Source: an uncultured Clostridia bacterium
GTDB lineage: Bacteria; Bacillota; Clostridia; Saccharofermentanales; Saccharofermentanaceae
Assembly (NCBI GenBank): GCA_946407705.1
Contig: CAMJPC010000002.1
Coordinates: 248,001 to 312,000, forward strand
DNA length: 64,000 nt
Direction: 5' to 3'
Positions 50,300-57,626 of this stretch are shown in pieces. The notes under the pieces were generated by a model. It ran no database searches. It worked only from the letters and a program-made list of their open reading frames with translations, and was not told the DNA's origin. Position numbers and translations under genes: made by a program. The first letter of the stretch is position 1, and the number at the start of each line of letters is the position of its first letter.

Positions 50300-51088
50300 A
50301 TGGTACTTTATTTCAGCGCAACGGGTAATACAAGATTCATTGCAGATGAATTGGCGAAAAGAACAGGCGACGATTCTCTCAATCTGCTCAAGAGGATCAG
50401 GGAGAAAGACTTTTCGCCTATAAGATCAGACAAACCGTTTGTAGTCTGCCTTCCGGTATATGTATGCGAGATCCCGCCTTTCATCAAAGAACTGATCCTT
50501 AAGACTCCTTTCGAAGGCAATAAGAATATCTATTTCATCTTTACGAGCGGCGGCTATTCAGGAATATGCAGTTCCATGGCAAAGCGTCTGGCAAGAAGAA
50601 AAGGCCTTAACTACATGGGTTCCGCCGACTTCAAGATGCCGAGGAACTACATAGCGAATAATGCTTATCCCGAGCTTACCGAAGAAGAGATCAGGAAAAG
50701 GATCGATAATTCATATAAGCTCATCCCGGAGATCGCGGATCTGATTTCAAGCGGCCAAAAACTCGTCAAACGTTCCAAACATGTCTGGCTGTTTGAGCTG
50801 GTAATCACCATTCCCTTCACTCCGGTATGGACAAGGATAAGACAGGGAGTGAAGAAATTCAGCGCCTCAGACAAGTGCATCGGATGCAGAAAGTGTGCTA
50901 ATCTCTGCCCTCTCAAGGTCATCACTCCGGATGAGAATGGCAGGCCTGTGTGGGACGCAAAAATGTGCGCCCACTGCATGTCCTGCATCCAGAATTGTCC
51001 CGTCGAAGCGATCGATTACGGCGACATCACGCCACCGAAAAAGCGATACACTTTCGATAAGTACGACTTCAGAAAACAAAAGGAATAA
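50300..51088 (+). CDS. EFR1 family flavodoxin-ferredoxin protein
   Basis: The start is ATG 50300 (MVLYFSATGNTRF), with AGGCGG upstream; an earlier in-frame ATG at 50240 has no RBS. The product is 262 residues. The N-terminal flavodoxin-like domain has the FMN loop SATGNTRF and the aromatic VYVCEIPP. The C-terminal half has two [4Fe-4S] motifs, CIGCRKCANLCP and CAHCMSCIQNCP. This is the EFR1 arrangement of an electron-carrier protein in anaerobic Firmicutes. The physiological partner is not known. Its 3' end converges with tenA, five nt apart. Confidence 0.93.
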   Translation: MVLYFSATGNTRFIADELAKRTGDDSLNLLKRIREKDFSPIRSDKPFVVCLPVYVCEIPPFIKELILKTPFEGNKNIYFIFTSGGYSGICSSMAKRLARRKGLNYMGSADFKMPRNYIANNAYPELTEEEIRKRIDNSYKLIPEIADLISSGQKLVKRSKHVWLFELVITIPFTPVWTRIRQGVKKFSASDKCIGCRKCANLCPLKVITPDENGRPVWDAKMCAHCMSCIQNCPVEAIDYGDITPPKKRYTFDKYDFRKQKE

Positions 51089-51107
51089 CCCTGTTACTCG
51101 AACAGGG
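51081..51107 (-). terminator. Possible terminator at the tenA/EFR1 convergence
   Basis: CCCTGTT/AACAGGG stem with loop ACTCG (51089-51107), overlapping the tenA stop. On the minus strand it is followed by T-rich sequence (TTATTCCTTTTGTTTT). There is no clear T-run on the plus side, so it mainly serves the thiamine operon. Confidence 0.5.
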
Positions 51108-51747
51108 CATCCCACAATTCATTCTCGTATAGAGCGCATTTATTAAAGATCGTGCACAGCTTTTCGATGGTAGCTTCATCAAGACCTTCAGTCTTTTTAT
51201 CCAAAAGATCGATCCACATCTGATTGTTGGTAAGATAACCCTCGCTCGTATATGCTTCAAACCAGGAACCGTACTGCGAACCGCTGATCTCATCAGGGTG
51301 GTTCTTGAAAGCTTTCTCTGCTATGTAAGCATAGACCCATGAACATTGGAGGAGACTTGTAAAGCCGCCGATCGCGCCAAGTTCATCGATGCATTTGCTC
51401 ATGTAACCGGTATATTCAGTGATAACGGGAAATATACTGTTGTTCTTGATTTCCTCATCAGCTGTTCCGAGTTTTTCCAGATTTAACTGATGAACGCTTT
51501 TGATCTCCTCTTTTACAACGACTATTACATTGTTCAGAAATTCAGTAAGCTCTTCATCTTCGGAAATATCCCTGATGCGGGTGATGATCTTTGTATATTC
51601 CAGAAGATACATATAATCCTGCATCATGTAACGCTTGAAAAGATCCTGGTCCAGAGTTCCCTTCGCCATTGCAAGAACAAAAGGTTTCTCTGCCGCTATT
51701 TCCCATGCTTCTTTTGCTTTCGAAAATAGTCTTTCAGATGTTTTCAT
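51094..51747 (-). CDS. tenA: Thiaminase II / aminopyrimidine aminohydrolase (TenA)
   Basis: I place the start at ATG 51747 (MKTSERLFSKAKEAW), with GTGAGG seven nt upstream; a GTG at 51759 overlaps the previous stop. The product is 217 residues of the helical TenA fold. It has the segments AKGTLDQDLFKRYMMQDYMYL, the catalytic Cys in LLQCSWVYAYIAE, and the acidic C-terminal residue in ALYENELWDALF. It salvages thiamine breakdown products to 4-amino-5-hydroxymethyl-2-methylpyrimidine. It is the last gene of the thiamine operon. Confidence 0.9.
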   Translation of the reverse strand: MKTSERLFSKAKEAWEIAAEKPFVLAMAKGTLDQDLFKRYMMQDYMYLLEYTKIITRIRDISEDEELTEFLNNVIVVVKEEIKSVHQLNLEKLGTADEEIKNNSIFPVITEYTGYMSKCIDELGAIGGFTSLLQCSWVYAYIAEKAFKNHPDEISGSQYGSWFEAYTSEGYLTNNQMWIDLLDKKTEGLDEATIEKLCTIFNKCALYENELWDALFE

Positions 51748-51755
51748 AATGTGCC

Positions 51756-52460
51756 TCACTTCTCTGCGATGATTGCAACGTATCCGCCGCTCTTGTATCC
51801 TTCAACGACTTCCTCGGGTTCCTCATTTGTATAGAGAGGATTCTTTACGAGTGTCTGATAGAAATCAAACTTGCTGACACCCAGATCCCTAAGTACACCG
51901 ATCTTCTCCTCCGTGGTGTGCCATACGCCTGATGACGCAAGCGCGAGAGGATAAGGGAGCTCCGGCATTGTGCCTTCAAGATACTCGTGATCGTAAGTGT
52001 TAAGGCTCTTTCCGAGAAGGTACATGAAGCCGAAAGCGCTCTCCTTGGGAACGTCCAGGAGGATAAGCTTTCCGCCTGCCTTCAAAGCTTTAAGTGACTT
52101 CTCATAAACGGGAACCAGATCTTCCATGTAGCTTGAGCTGCCGTTGAAATAGATGATGTCGTATTCGTCATCGGGAAGATCAACGTCCTCGATGAGGCCG
52201 AACTTTATTACGTTTACACCTCGCTTAACAGCGATGTTTCCCATGTCCTCCGAAGGCTCGATTCCTTCGATGTTAGAGCAGTCGATGTAGCTTTCGAAAA
52301 GTCCGCTTCCGCATCCTACGGAAAGAAGTCTCTTTCCCGTGATGTCGCCCAACACCTTCTTGAAAAGCCTTAATTCACTGATGAAGAGGTTCTCGTTCTT
52401 CATGAACCACTCATCGTACTTAGCTGCATATCCGTCAAATTTCTGTTTTGCTTCGCTCAT
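51756..52460 (-). CDS. Class I SAM-dependent methyltransferase in the thiamine operon
   Basis: 234 residues. Motif I is RLLSVGCGSGLFESYI, followed by the acidic IEGIEPSEDM, then YDIIYFNGSSSYMEDL and GGKLILLDVP. It is a Rossmann-type methyltransferase of the Methyltransf_11/25 group. It lies nine nt before tenA and 30 nt after thiD, so it is inside the thiamine salvage operon. Its substrate cannot be deduced; such a gene is not a standard member of thi operons. Confidence 0.85.
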   Translation of the reverse strand: MSEAKQKFDGYAAKYDEWFMKNENLFISELRLFKKVLGDITGKRLLSVGCGSGLFESYIDCSNIEGIEPSEDMGNIAVKRGVNVIKFGLIEDVDLPDDEYDIIYFNGSSSYMEDLVPVYEKSLKALKAGGKLILLDVPKESAFGFMYLLGKSLNTYDHEYLEGTMPELPYPLALASSGVWHTTEEKIGVLRDLGVSKFDFYQTLVKNPLYTNEEPEEVVEGYKSGGYVAIIAEK

Positions 52461-52490
52461 TATATTTCTCCAAATTCAGTCGTAGATTTA

Positions 52491-53273
52491 TTAAAGGATC
52501 TTGTAGTTGTGGCACAGAGGCCCGCTTCCCTTGCCGAGATCGAGCATTGCCGCAAGAGCGCCCGAGATGTAGTCTTTTGCGTTCTTTACGGCACTGTCCA
52601 GATCCTCACCCTTTGCGAGGTTTGAAGCGATCGCGCTCGAAAGAGTGCATCCCGTTCCGTGTGTATTCGGATTGTCTATCCTCTTGCCCTTGAACCATAC
52701 ATAGCTGCCGTTACGGTAGAGCAGGTCGTTTGCGTCGTTGATCTGATGTCCGCCCTTGCAAAGAACGCTGCATCCGAACTTTTCGTTGATGAGCTTTGCC
52801 GCATTGACCATGTCATCCTCGTTCCTGATCGTCATGCCTGTCAATACTTCCGCCTCGGGAATGTTGGGCGTGATGACGTCAGCCAGAGGCAGGAGCTCAG
52901 TCTTGAGCGTATCGATCGCATCGTCGCTGATGAGCTTTGCGCCGCTCGTTGCGACCATGACCGGATCGACTACGATGTTCTTTGCATTGTACTCTTTGAG
53001 TTTTGATGCAATTACCCTGATAAGATCACTTGAAGCTACCATGCCTGTCTTTATTGCATCGGGATAGATGTCCGTAAAGACTGCATCGAGCTGCGAAGCC
53101 AGAAATTCCGGCGTCACTTCCATGATCCCTGTTACGCCGGTAGTGTTTTGGGCAGTAAGAGCGGTGATCGCCGACATGGCATAAACGCCGTTCATCGTCA
53201 TCGTCTTGATGTCTGCCTGTATACCGGCGCCTCCGCAGGAATCGCTTCCCGCGATCGTTAATGCTGTTTTCAT
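52491..53273 (-). CDS. thiD: Hydroxymethylpyrimidine / phosphomethylpyrimidine kinase
   Basis: 260 residues. The ribokinase-fold start ALTIAGSDSCGGAGIQADIKT is the ThiD signature, with VVDPVMVATSG in the centre and the catalytic segment NTHGTGCTLSSAIAS at the C-terminal end. It phosphorylates HMP twice to HMP-PP. It lies in the salvage operon downstream of thiM, thiE and the HAD gene, after a 98-bp gap with two hairpins (53319-53369). RBS AAGAAGGT is 11 nt before ATG 53273. Confidence 0.96.
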   Translation of the reverse strand: MKTALTIAGSDSCGGAGIQADIKTMTMNGVYAMSAITALTAQNTTGVTGIMEVTPEFLASQLDAVFTDIYPDAIKTGMVASSDLIRVIASKLKEYNAKNIVVDPVMVATSGAKLISDDAIDTLKTELLPLADVITPNIPEAEVLTGMTIRNEDDMVNAAKLINEKFGCSVLCKGGHQINDANDLLYRNGSYVWFKGKRIDNPNTHGTGCTLSSAIASNLAKGEDLDSAVKNAKDYISGALAAMLDLGKGSGPLCHNYKIL

Positions 53274-53318
53274 CTCATTTACCTTCTTTCGTAAATTTGT
53301 TTTGCATTAATTTTCTAT

Positions 53319-53369
53319 AGCGGCATAAGGTGGTGCCCCCGGTATGCCGCTTCTAACAGATCGCTCTGT
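53319..53369 (-). promoter_or_regulatory. Paired hairpins upstream of thiD
   Basis: A 9-bp perfect stem AGCGGCATA/TATGCCGCT (53319-53327 and 53343-53351) holds a 15-nt C/G-rich loop. A second 6-bp hairpin (AACAGA/TCTGTT) lies at 53354-53369, directly after the HAD stop. In the minus-strand RNA the loop end ACCUU is complementary to AAGGU of the thiD Shine-Dalgarno, allowing an H-type pseudoknot. No T-run follows. Confidence 0.5.
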
Positions 53370-53371
53370 TA

Positions 53372-54031
53372 TTAACAGTAGAATTGTTCAAGAAGTGCGG
53401 GACATTCACTCAGTTCCAAAACGTAATGATCACCCGTGTTCTTTACTCCCTCCTGGTCGGTCTCGCCTTTCATGTCGTAAACTCCGACCGTATTAAAGCC
53501 TGCATTCTTAGCCGTTTTCAGCGCGTACAGCGAATCCTCGAAAACAAGAGTTTCCGAAGGCTTTGTCCCCATAAATGCTGAGGCCTGATTGTAGATCTCA
53601 GGCGAATGCTTGCTCGCGCCGACTTCTTCATTCGTGAAGATCTTTTCGATAAACATGAGCATCCCGTTTCTTTCGAGAGCCTTCCCGATATGGATCCTCG
53701 GGCTTGAAGTGGCGGCGGTGATCTTGATTCCCTTCGCTTTAACAAACTCCAGAAGTTCTTTTGCGCCGGGCTTCGGAAGAACTTCATAAAAATAGAAATC
53801 CTCGAGCATCTTAGAAAGCCCCATATGAACTTCCGCATCCGTCTTTTGCAGATTGTAGTGCTCGTTAAGATATGCAGCGCCCTGCTCCATGCTCATTGAG
53901 AAGAGTATCTCGTTTAAGCCTTCCTCAGGCTCTACTCCGATGCTCTGAAGATACCTTGCTCCAAGGTCATCCCAGATACCCAGTGAATCGAGCAGCACTC
54001 CGTCAATGTCGAAAATGATCCCTTTTATCAT
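53372..54031 (-). CDS. HAD family hydrolase in the thiamine operon
   Basis: 219 residues. HAD motif I is IFDIDGVLLDS, motif II AATSSPRIH and the conserved Lys/Asp region VFEDSLYALKTAKNAG. The cap is of the beta-phosphoglucomutase/phosphatase type. It should be a cytoplasmic small-molecule phosphatase. It lies in the operon next to thiE (4-nt overlap) and ahead of thiD. A thiamine-phosphate or HMP-P phosphatase role would fit the context; this is inference. Confidence 0.88.
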   Translation of the reverse strand: MIKGIIFDIDGVLLDSLGIWDDLGARYLQSIGVEPEEGLNEILFSMSMEQGAAYLNEHYNLQKTDAEVHMGLSKMLEDFYFYEVLPKPGAKELLEFVKAKGIKITAATSSPRIHIGKALERNGMLMFIEKIFTNEEVGASKHSPEIYNQASAFMGTKPSETLVFEDSLYALKTAKNAGFNTVGVYDMKGETDQEGVKNTGDHYVLELSECPALLEQFYC

Positions 54032-54672
54032 TTGGACTCTACCATCTTTGCAGTAGCTTCTTTCAGATCTTCTGAAGCTTTCTTAATGTCCTTCTGTGCA
54101 TAGATCGCACTGATGACAGCGATACCGCAGATGCCGCTTCCCGCAAGCTCAGACACGTTTTGCTGAGTGATTCCTCCGATCGCAATGACAGGGATGTTTA
54201 CTGCTTCGCATATGGCCTTAAGGGTCTCGTGCGGAACGTCGATCGCATCATCCTTTGAACCGGTCGGGAAAACAGCCCCAACACCTAAGTAATCCGCGCC
54301 TCTCTTTTCAGCGAGGATTGCTTCCTCAACGGTTCCTGCAGACACGCCGATTATCTTGTCAGGTCCGAGCTTTGCTCTGACATCGCCTGCTTCCATGTCG
54401 CTCTGTCCGACATGAACTCCGTCTGCGTCCATAGCGAGCGCGATATCGACATTGTCGTTGATGACGAACGGAACTTTGTATTCCCTGCAGAGTTTCTGAA
54501 GCTCTTTTGCTTCCTCAAGGAATGTGCCTTCATCGAGTGTTTTCTCACGGAGCTGGACGAAGGTAACGCCTCCGTCGAGGCTCTCTTTTACTACTTCATA
54601 GAGCGTTCTTCCGCCCAGCCAATGGCGGTCAGTTACCGCATAGAGCAAAAGGTCTTTCTTATCTAATTTCAT
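54028..54672 (-). CDS. thiE: Thiamine-phosphate synthase
   Basis: I place the start at ATG 54672 (MKLDKKDLLLYAVTDR), preceded by GGGAGC, overlapping the thiM stop by 14 nt. The product is 214 residues. TIM-barrel motifs are FVQLREKTLDEGTF, VPFVINDNVDIALAMDADGVHVGQ and VGAVFPTGSK, with phosphate binding at VIAIGGITQQN. It joins HMP-PP and thiazole phosphate to thiamine monophosphate. It is the second gene after the TPP riboswitch. Confidence 0.95.
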   Translation of the reverse strand: MKLDKKDLLLYAVTDRHWLGGRTLYEVVKESLDGGVTFVQLREKTLDEGTFLEEAKELQKLCREYKVPFVINDNVDIALAMDADGVHVGQSDMEAGDVRAKLGPDKIIGVSAGTVEEAILAEKRGADYLGVGAVFPTGSKDDAIDVPHETLKAICEAVNIPVIAIGGITQQNVSELAGSGICGIAVISAIYAQKDIKKASEDLKEATAKMVESK

Positions 54673-55480
54673 ACTTTGCTCCCTTATCAAGAGTGTCCTT
54701 GTCCAGATTGTAGATGGCATCGATTATGCGGTTGCGGTATGTCGAATTGCCGTCGCCGGGCTGCATGTTTGCCCAGCCGATCTCGCCTGCAAGACCCATC
54801 GTGCAGACTGCTGCTGCAGCCGCTTCGAGTTCATTGCCGGAATTTGCAACAATGAATGCGGTCATCATACCTGAAAGCTGGCAGCCCGTTCCCGTGATCT
54901 TTCCCATCTCCGCGCGGCCGTTTCTTATCACGTAGCACTTTTCGCTGTCGCTTACAAGATCGATCGCACCCGTGATCGCAACGATGGAACCTGTAAGTTT
55001 TGCAAAGCTCTTAACGAAAGCAACTGCCTGATCGAGAGTATCTTCAGTTACCGCATCAGCGACGTCAGCGTCAACGCCCTTGGTAGTTCCGCTGCCCAAT
55101 GCAAGTGTCTTGATCTCTGAGATGTTTCCTCTGATGACCGTGAACTTGATCTCATCCATGAGCTTAACCGCAGTGTCCGTACGAAGCTTTGAAGCGCCTG
55201 CTCCCACGGGATCGAGAAGGACTTTGTGTCCCAGTTCGTTTGCCTTTTTACCTGCAAGGAACATGCCCTTGATGCTGCTCTGGTTGAGCGTTCCGATGTT
55301 GATGTTGAGACCTCCGCAGATCGAAGTGATGTCCTCGACATCCTCGGGCTCATCCGACATGATCGGGCTTCCGCCGCAAGCGAGAAGAACGTTTGCAACG
55401 TCGTTGACCGTTACGTAATTTGTGATGTTGTGTACCAAAGGTACTGACTTGCGTACATTTTCCAAACAAGAACCTAACAT
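54659..55480 (-). CDS. thiM: Hydroxyethylthiazole kinase
   Basis: 273 residues. The ThiM signature is VHNITNYVTVNDVANVLLA, then GGSPIMSDEPED and the magnesium/phosphate region KVLLDPVGAGASKLRTDT. The C-terminal catalytic segment is ITGTGCQLSGM. It phosphorylates 4-methyl-5-(2-hydroxyethyl)thiazole. It is the first gene of the operon controlled by the TPP riboswitch at 55566-55650. No thiC, thiG or thiH is visible, so the window encodes salvage rather than full synthesis. Confidence 0.96.
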   Translation of the reverse strand: MLGSCLENVRKSVPLVHNITNYVTVNDVANVLLACGGSPIMSDEPEDVEDITSICGGLNINIGTLNQSSIKGMFLAGKKANELGHKVLLDPVGAGASKLRTDTAVKLMDEIKFTVIRGNISEIKTLALGSGTTKGVDADVADAVTEDTLDQAVAFVKSFAKLTGSIVAITGAIDLVSDSEKCYVIRNGRAEMGKITGTGCQLSGMMTAFIVANSGNELEAAAAAVCTMGLAGEIGWANMQPGDGNSTYRNRIIDAIYNLDKDTLDKGAKYEIR

Positions 55481-55505
55481 TTTCTATTCCTCCTGAAAAT
55501 TGAAA

Positions 55506-55540
55506 TAAAAAAACAGATATATCCGCCTGTGATATATCTG
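55506..55540 (-). terminator. Terminator of the thiamine riboswitch expression platform
   Basis: CAGATATATC/GATATATCTG stem (55514-55523 and 55531-55540), loop CGCCTGT, followed on the minus strand by TTTTTTTATT. It lies between the TPP aptamer and thiM, so TPP binding most likely causes transcription termination. Confidence 0.85.
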
Positions 55541-55565
55541 CTTAACTAATGTCTTTTACTCATGG

Positions 55566-55650
55566 CATTTCCCTCCGTTGGCATTATCCAAATCAGGTTT
55601 AAGGGTCCAGGATCACATCTCTGTTCTCAGCCTGTAACACAAGCTCCCCG
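55566..55650 (-). ncRNA. TPP riboswitch (THI element)
   Basis: Read on the minus strand it has the conserved TPP aptamer landmarks in order: CGGGGAGC, GGCTGAGA, GACCCTT, ACCTGATTTGGATAATGCC and GGAGGGAAA. Stems P1 to P5 can all be drawn. It is about 85 nt upstream of thiM, followed by the terminator at 55506-55540, and should turn off thiM, thiE and the rest of the operon when TPP is plentiful. Confidence 0.95.
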
Positions 55651-55723
55651 TTGTCTTTTGCATGCTTCCCAAGAGGTAAGCGTGCTTAAATCATGCACAT
55701 TATATTTCTACATATTCAAATAA

Positions 55724-56263
55724 TCAACCTGCAAAATACACATCTGACGTCAAAGTATAAAAGTATTCCCCTGAAACGGTTCCCGTCTTCGGATAAGTCC
55801 TCGTTCCGGTATCGTCAGCAAGTACCATTCCGAGCTTCTTCATGACCTTCTCGGATGCCTGATTCCTGCTGTCGCAGTGTGCCTGCACCTGCTTCGCATC
55901 CAGCACTTTAAAAGCGTGATCCATAAGTGCTTTTGCAGCTTCAGTCGCATATCCGTATCCGCGTTTATCCTTGCGCAAAGTCCACCCGATCTCATAAACT
56001 CGGGCGTCTCCGATCCTCTCAAGATTGACTCCGCCGATGATCTCGCCGCCCAAAAGAACGACGTATTCCATGTCTTCGGGATCTTCCTTTTCCCATTCGG
56101 AAACTGCAAACTTTACGAATTCTTTTGTCTCTTCAAAAGTATCGTTGGGCAGGTAGATCATCATGTCGATCGAAGGGTCTCCTGCATATTCGTGTACCGC
56201 TTCGCAGTCGCCTTCTTCCACCGGCCTGATAACCAATCTGTCTGTCGTAATGATGCGCTTCAT
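55724..56263 (-). CDS. GNAT family N-acetyltransferase (RimJ/RimL type)
   Basis: The start is ATG 56263 (MKRIITTDRLVIRPVEEGD); the frame extends to a TTG further upstream. The product is 179 residues. RimJ/L-type motifs are RLVIRPVEEGDCEAVHEYAG, YVVLLGGEIIGGVNLERIG and YEIGWTLRKDKRGYGYATEA, then AHCDSRNQASEKVMKKLGM (the acetyl-CoA-binding loop). It acetylates a primary amine of a protein or small molecule; the substrate is unknown. It is transcribed toward the thiamine riboswitch and is likely monocistronic. Confidence 0.9.
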   Translation of the reverse strand: MKRIITTDRLVIRPVEEGDCEAVHEYAGDPSIDMMIYLPNDTFEETKEFVKFAVSEWEKEDPEDMEYVVLLGGEIIGGVNLERIGDARVYEIGWTLRKDKRGYGYATEAAKALMDHAFKVLDAKQVQAHCDSRNQASEKVMKKLGMVLADDTGTRTYPKTGTVSGEYFYTLTSDVYFAG

Positions 56264-56388
56264 TATTCCACGGTCCACACTCAAGTTTACTTTCTTTAAC
56301 GGCTTGGGAATTCGTTCTTCTTTGACAGATATTTTTTCATGATTACCGCCGCGGAAGATTTCTCTTCACCAATGAAAGTCTATCACTT

Positions 56389-56585
56389 CATTCCATGAAT
56401 CACTCCAACATTTATCTCGAAAATGGAGCAAAAGATAGAATGGCCTCTCTTTTTGCCCTTCATTCTATCAATCACTCCATCTTTTACTCAAAAAATGGAG
56501 CAAATGATAGAATGGCCTCACTTTTTGCCCTTCATTCTATCAATCACTCCATCTTTTACTCAAAAAATGGAGCAAAAGATAGAAT
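56389..56585. repeat. Tandem nested palindromes, family B (three 72-nt units)
   Basis: This sits in the 427-bp gap 56264-56690. Units start at 56389, 56461 and 56533, an exact 72-nt period. Each has outer arms CATTCTATC/GATAGAATG, five bases, an inner CTCCAT/ATGGAG stem, a ~14-base loop, five bases and the return arm. The first unit's left arm is degraded (CATTCCATG). The inner stem and following GCAAA are shared with family A, and the arm lengths and period are the same. Short ORFs across it are low-complexity translations of the repeat. Confidence 0.9.
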
Positions 56586-56690
56586 CAGATTTGAATTTCT
56601 GTCCATATATGGACTATGTGAACATTCTTTTAAACATGATCACAAGGCAGATAAGAATGAGATCACGCGAAGATCTGCTGTTCAGCGGTA

Positions 56691-57488
56691 TCAGAACAGC
56701 TCATCCAAGAGGATAAAATACCTGATCTTATCCATGTCAGGTTCGATCCCGAGCGCGTCAAACAGCTTCATCGAGCGGACATCCGGATAGACCTTTCCGC
56801 CGTACGCGCCCTCGCTGTTCCATCTCAGGCTCCTGTAGCAAAGTGCGATGTCTTTCCATTTGTCACCGATGCCTGCGCTTCCGAGATCGATGAATCCGCT
56901 TACCTTGCCGTTCTCGAAAAATATATTCGGCAGGCAGAAATCGCCGTGGGAAAGAACGGGTTCAAACCGGGGCTTGTTGTTTTCGAGCCAGGAGAGAAGA
57001 TCAAAAGCATCTTTAAATCCGCCCTCCGCAAAAGTGGAAGGCTCTGAATCGCTCAGATCGATGAGACCGTTTTCAACTCTTCTTCTCGCCTCTTTAAGCT
57101 CTGAGTCAAGATCAAGCGTTCTCGGGCAGCCTTCGGTATCAACATTCCAGAACATTCTGAACGCTTCGGCAAGTCCCGATATCAGCACATCAGGACGGCT
57201 CATGTAGTATTCGTCGCAGGACATCTTTCCCGGGATCTTACTCATGAGAAGATACTGGTTTTCGCTGTCGGATTCGAAGCAGAGCACCTGCGGAACGGGG
57301 AGCTTGCCTTCCATCCAGCGCATGACGCCGACCATTTCTTCAGTTTCCTTCTGATAAGGTTCGATCTTGAGAACTGAGTCATCAAAGACCATGACGCTGG
57401 CATTCGATTTGCCGATGCCGTTAACGGTATAAGTTTTGCCGGATATCAGGGCCCTGATCTTGTCAGGCAGATTGTTTGGCGCAGTCAC
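56691..57488 (-). CDS. APH(3')-like aminoglycoside phosphotransferase family protein
   Basis: 265 residues, full length. The catalytic loop is VLSHGDFCLPNIFFENGKVSGFIDLGSAGIGD, holding the HGD, the N and the second D of protein-kinase-like phosphotransferases. The N-terminal lobe includes SNASVMVFDDSVLKIEPY and MRWMEGKLPVPQV, and the C-terminus ends FILLDELF, as in the APH(3') group. It would phosphorylate aminoglycosides or a related small molecule. It may be a chromosomal homologue with another natural substrate. It lies beside repeat family B. Confidence 0.9.
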   Translation of the reverse strand: MTAPNNLPDKIRALISGKTYTVNGIGKSNASVMVFDDSVLKIEPYQKETEEMVGVMRWMEGKLPVPQVLCFESDSENQYLLMSKIPGKMSCDEYYMSRPDVLISGLAEAFRMFWNVDTEGCPRTLDLDSELKEARRRVENGLIDLSDSEPSTFAEGGFKDAFDLLSWLENNKPRFEPVLSHGDFCLPNIFFENGKVSGFIDLGSAGIGDKWKDIALCYRSLRWNSEGAYGGKVYPDVRSMKLFDALGIEPDMDKIRYFILLDELF

Positions 57489-57498
57489 TTAGAATACC

Positions 57499-57606
57499 TC
57501 AGATCTTGCCGTTCTTTATAAGCTTTAAGAAAAGACCCGCAATGACGATAAGTGCCGCTGCGAATATGAAAGTGATTATCTTCCTGAGTTTTGCCCTCTT
57601 ATCCAT
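57499..57606 (-). CDS. Small membrane peptide (35 residues)
   Basis: ATG at 57606 and stop at 57499. The product MDKRAKLRKIITFIFAAALI continues VIAGLFLKLIKNGKI: one membrane helix with basic ends. It lies between the leucine-rich protein gene and the APH-like gene in the same orientation, 20 and 10 nt from them. No RBS is clear, so expression is uncertain. Confidence 0.5.
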   Translation of the reverse strand: MDKRAKLRKIITFIFAAALIVIAGLFLKLIKNGKI

Positions 57607-57626
57607 ACAGGTACATTATAAACTAT

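Noticed and set aside
56395..56790. Plus-strand frames with repeated NHSIFYSKNGAKDR across the 56.4-kb gap
   Set aside because: They are translations of the 72-nt palindromic repeats, with no RBS, and run into the APH gene antisense.
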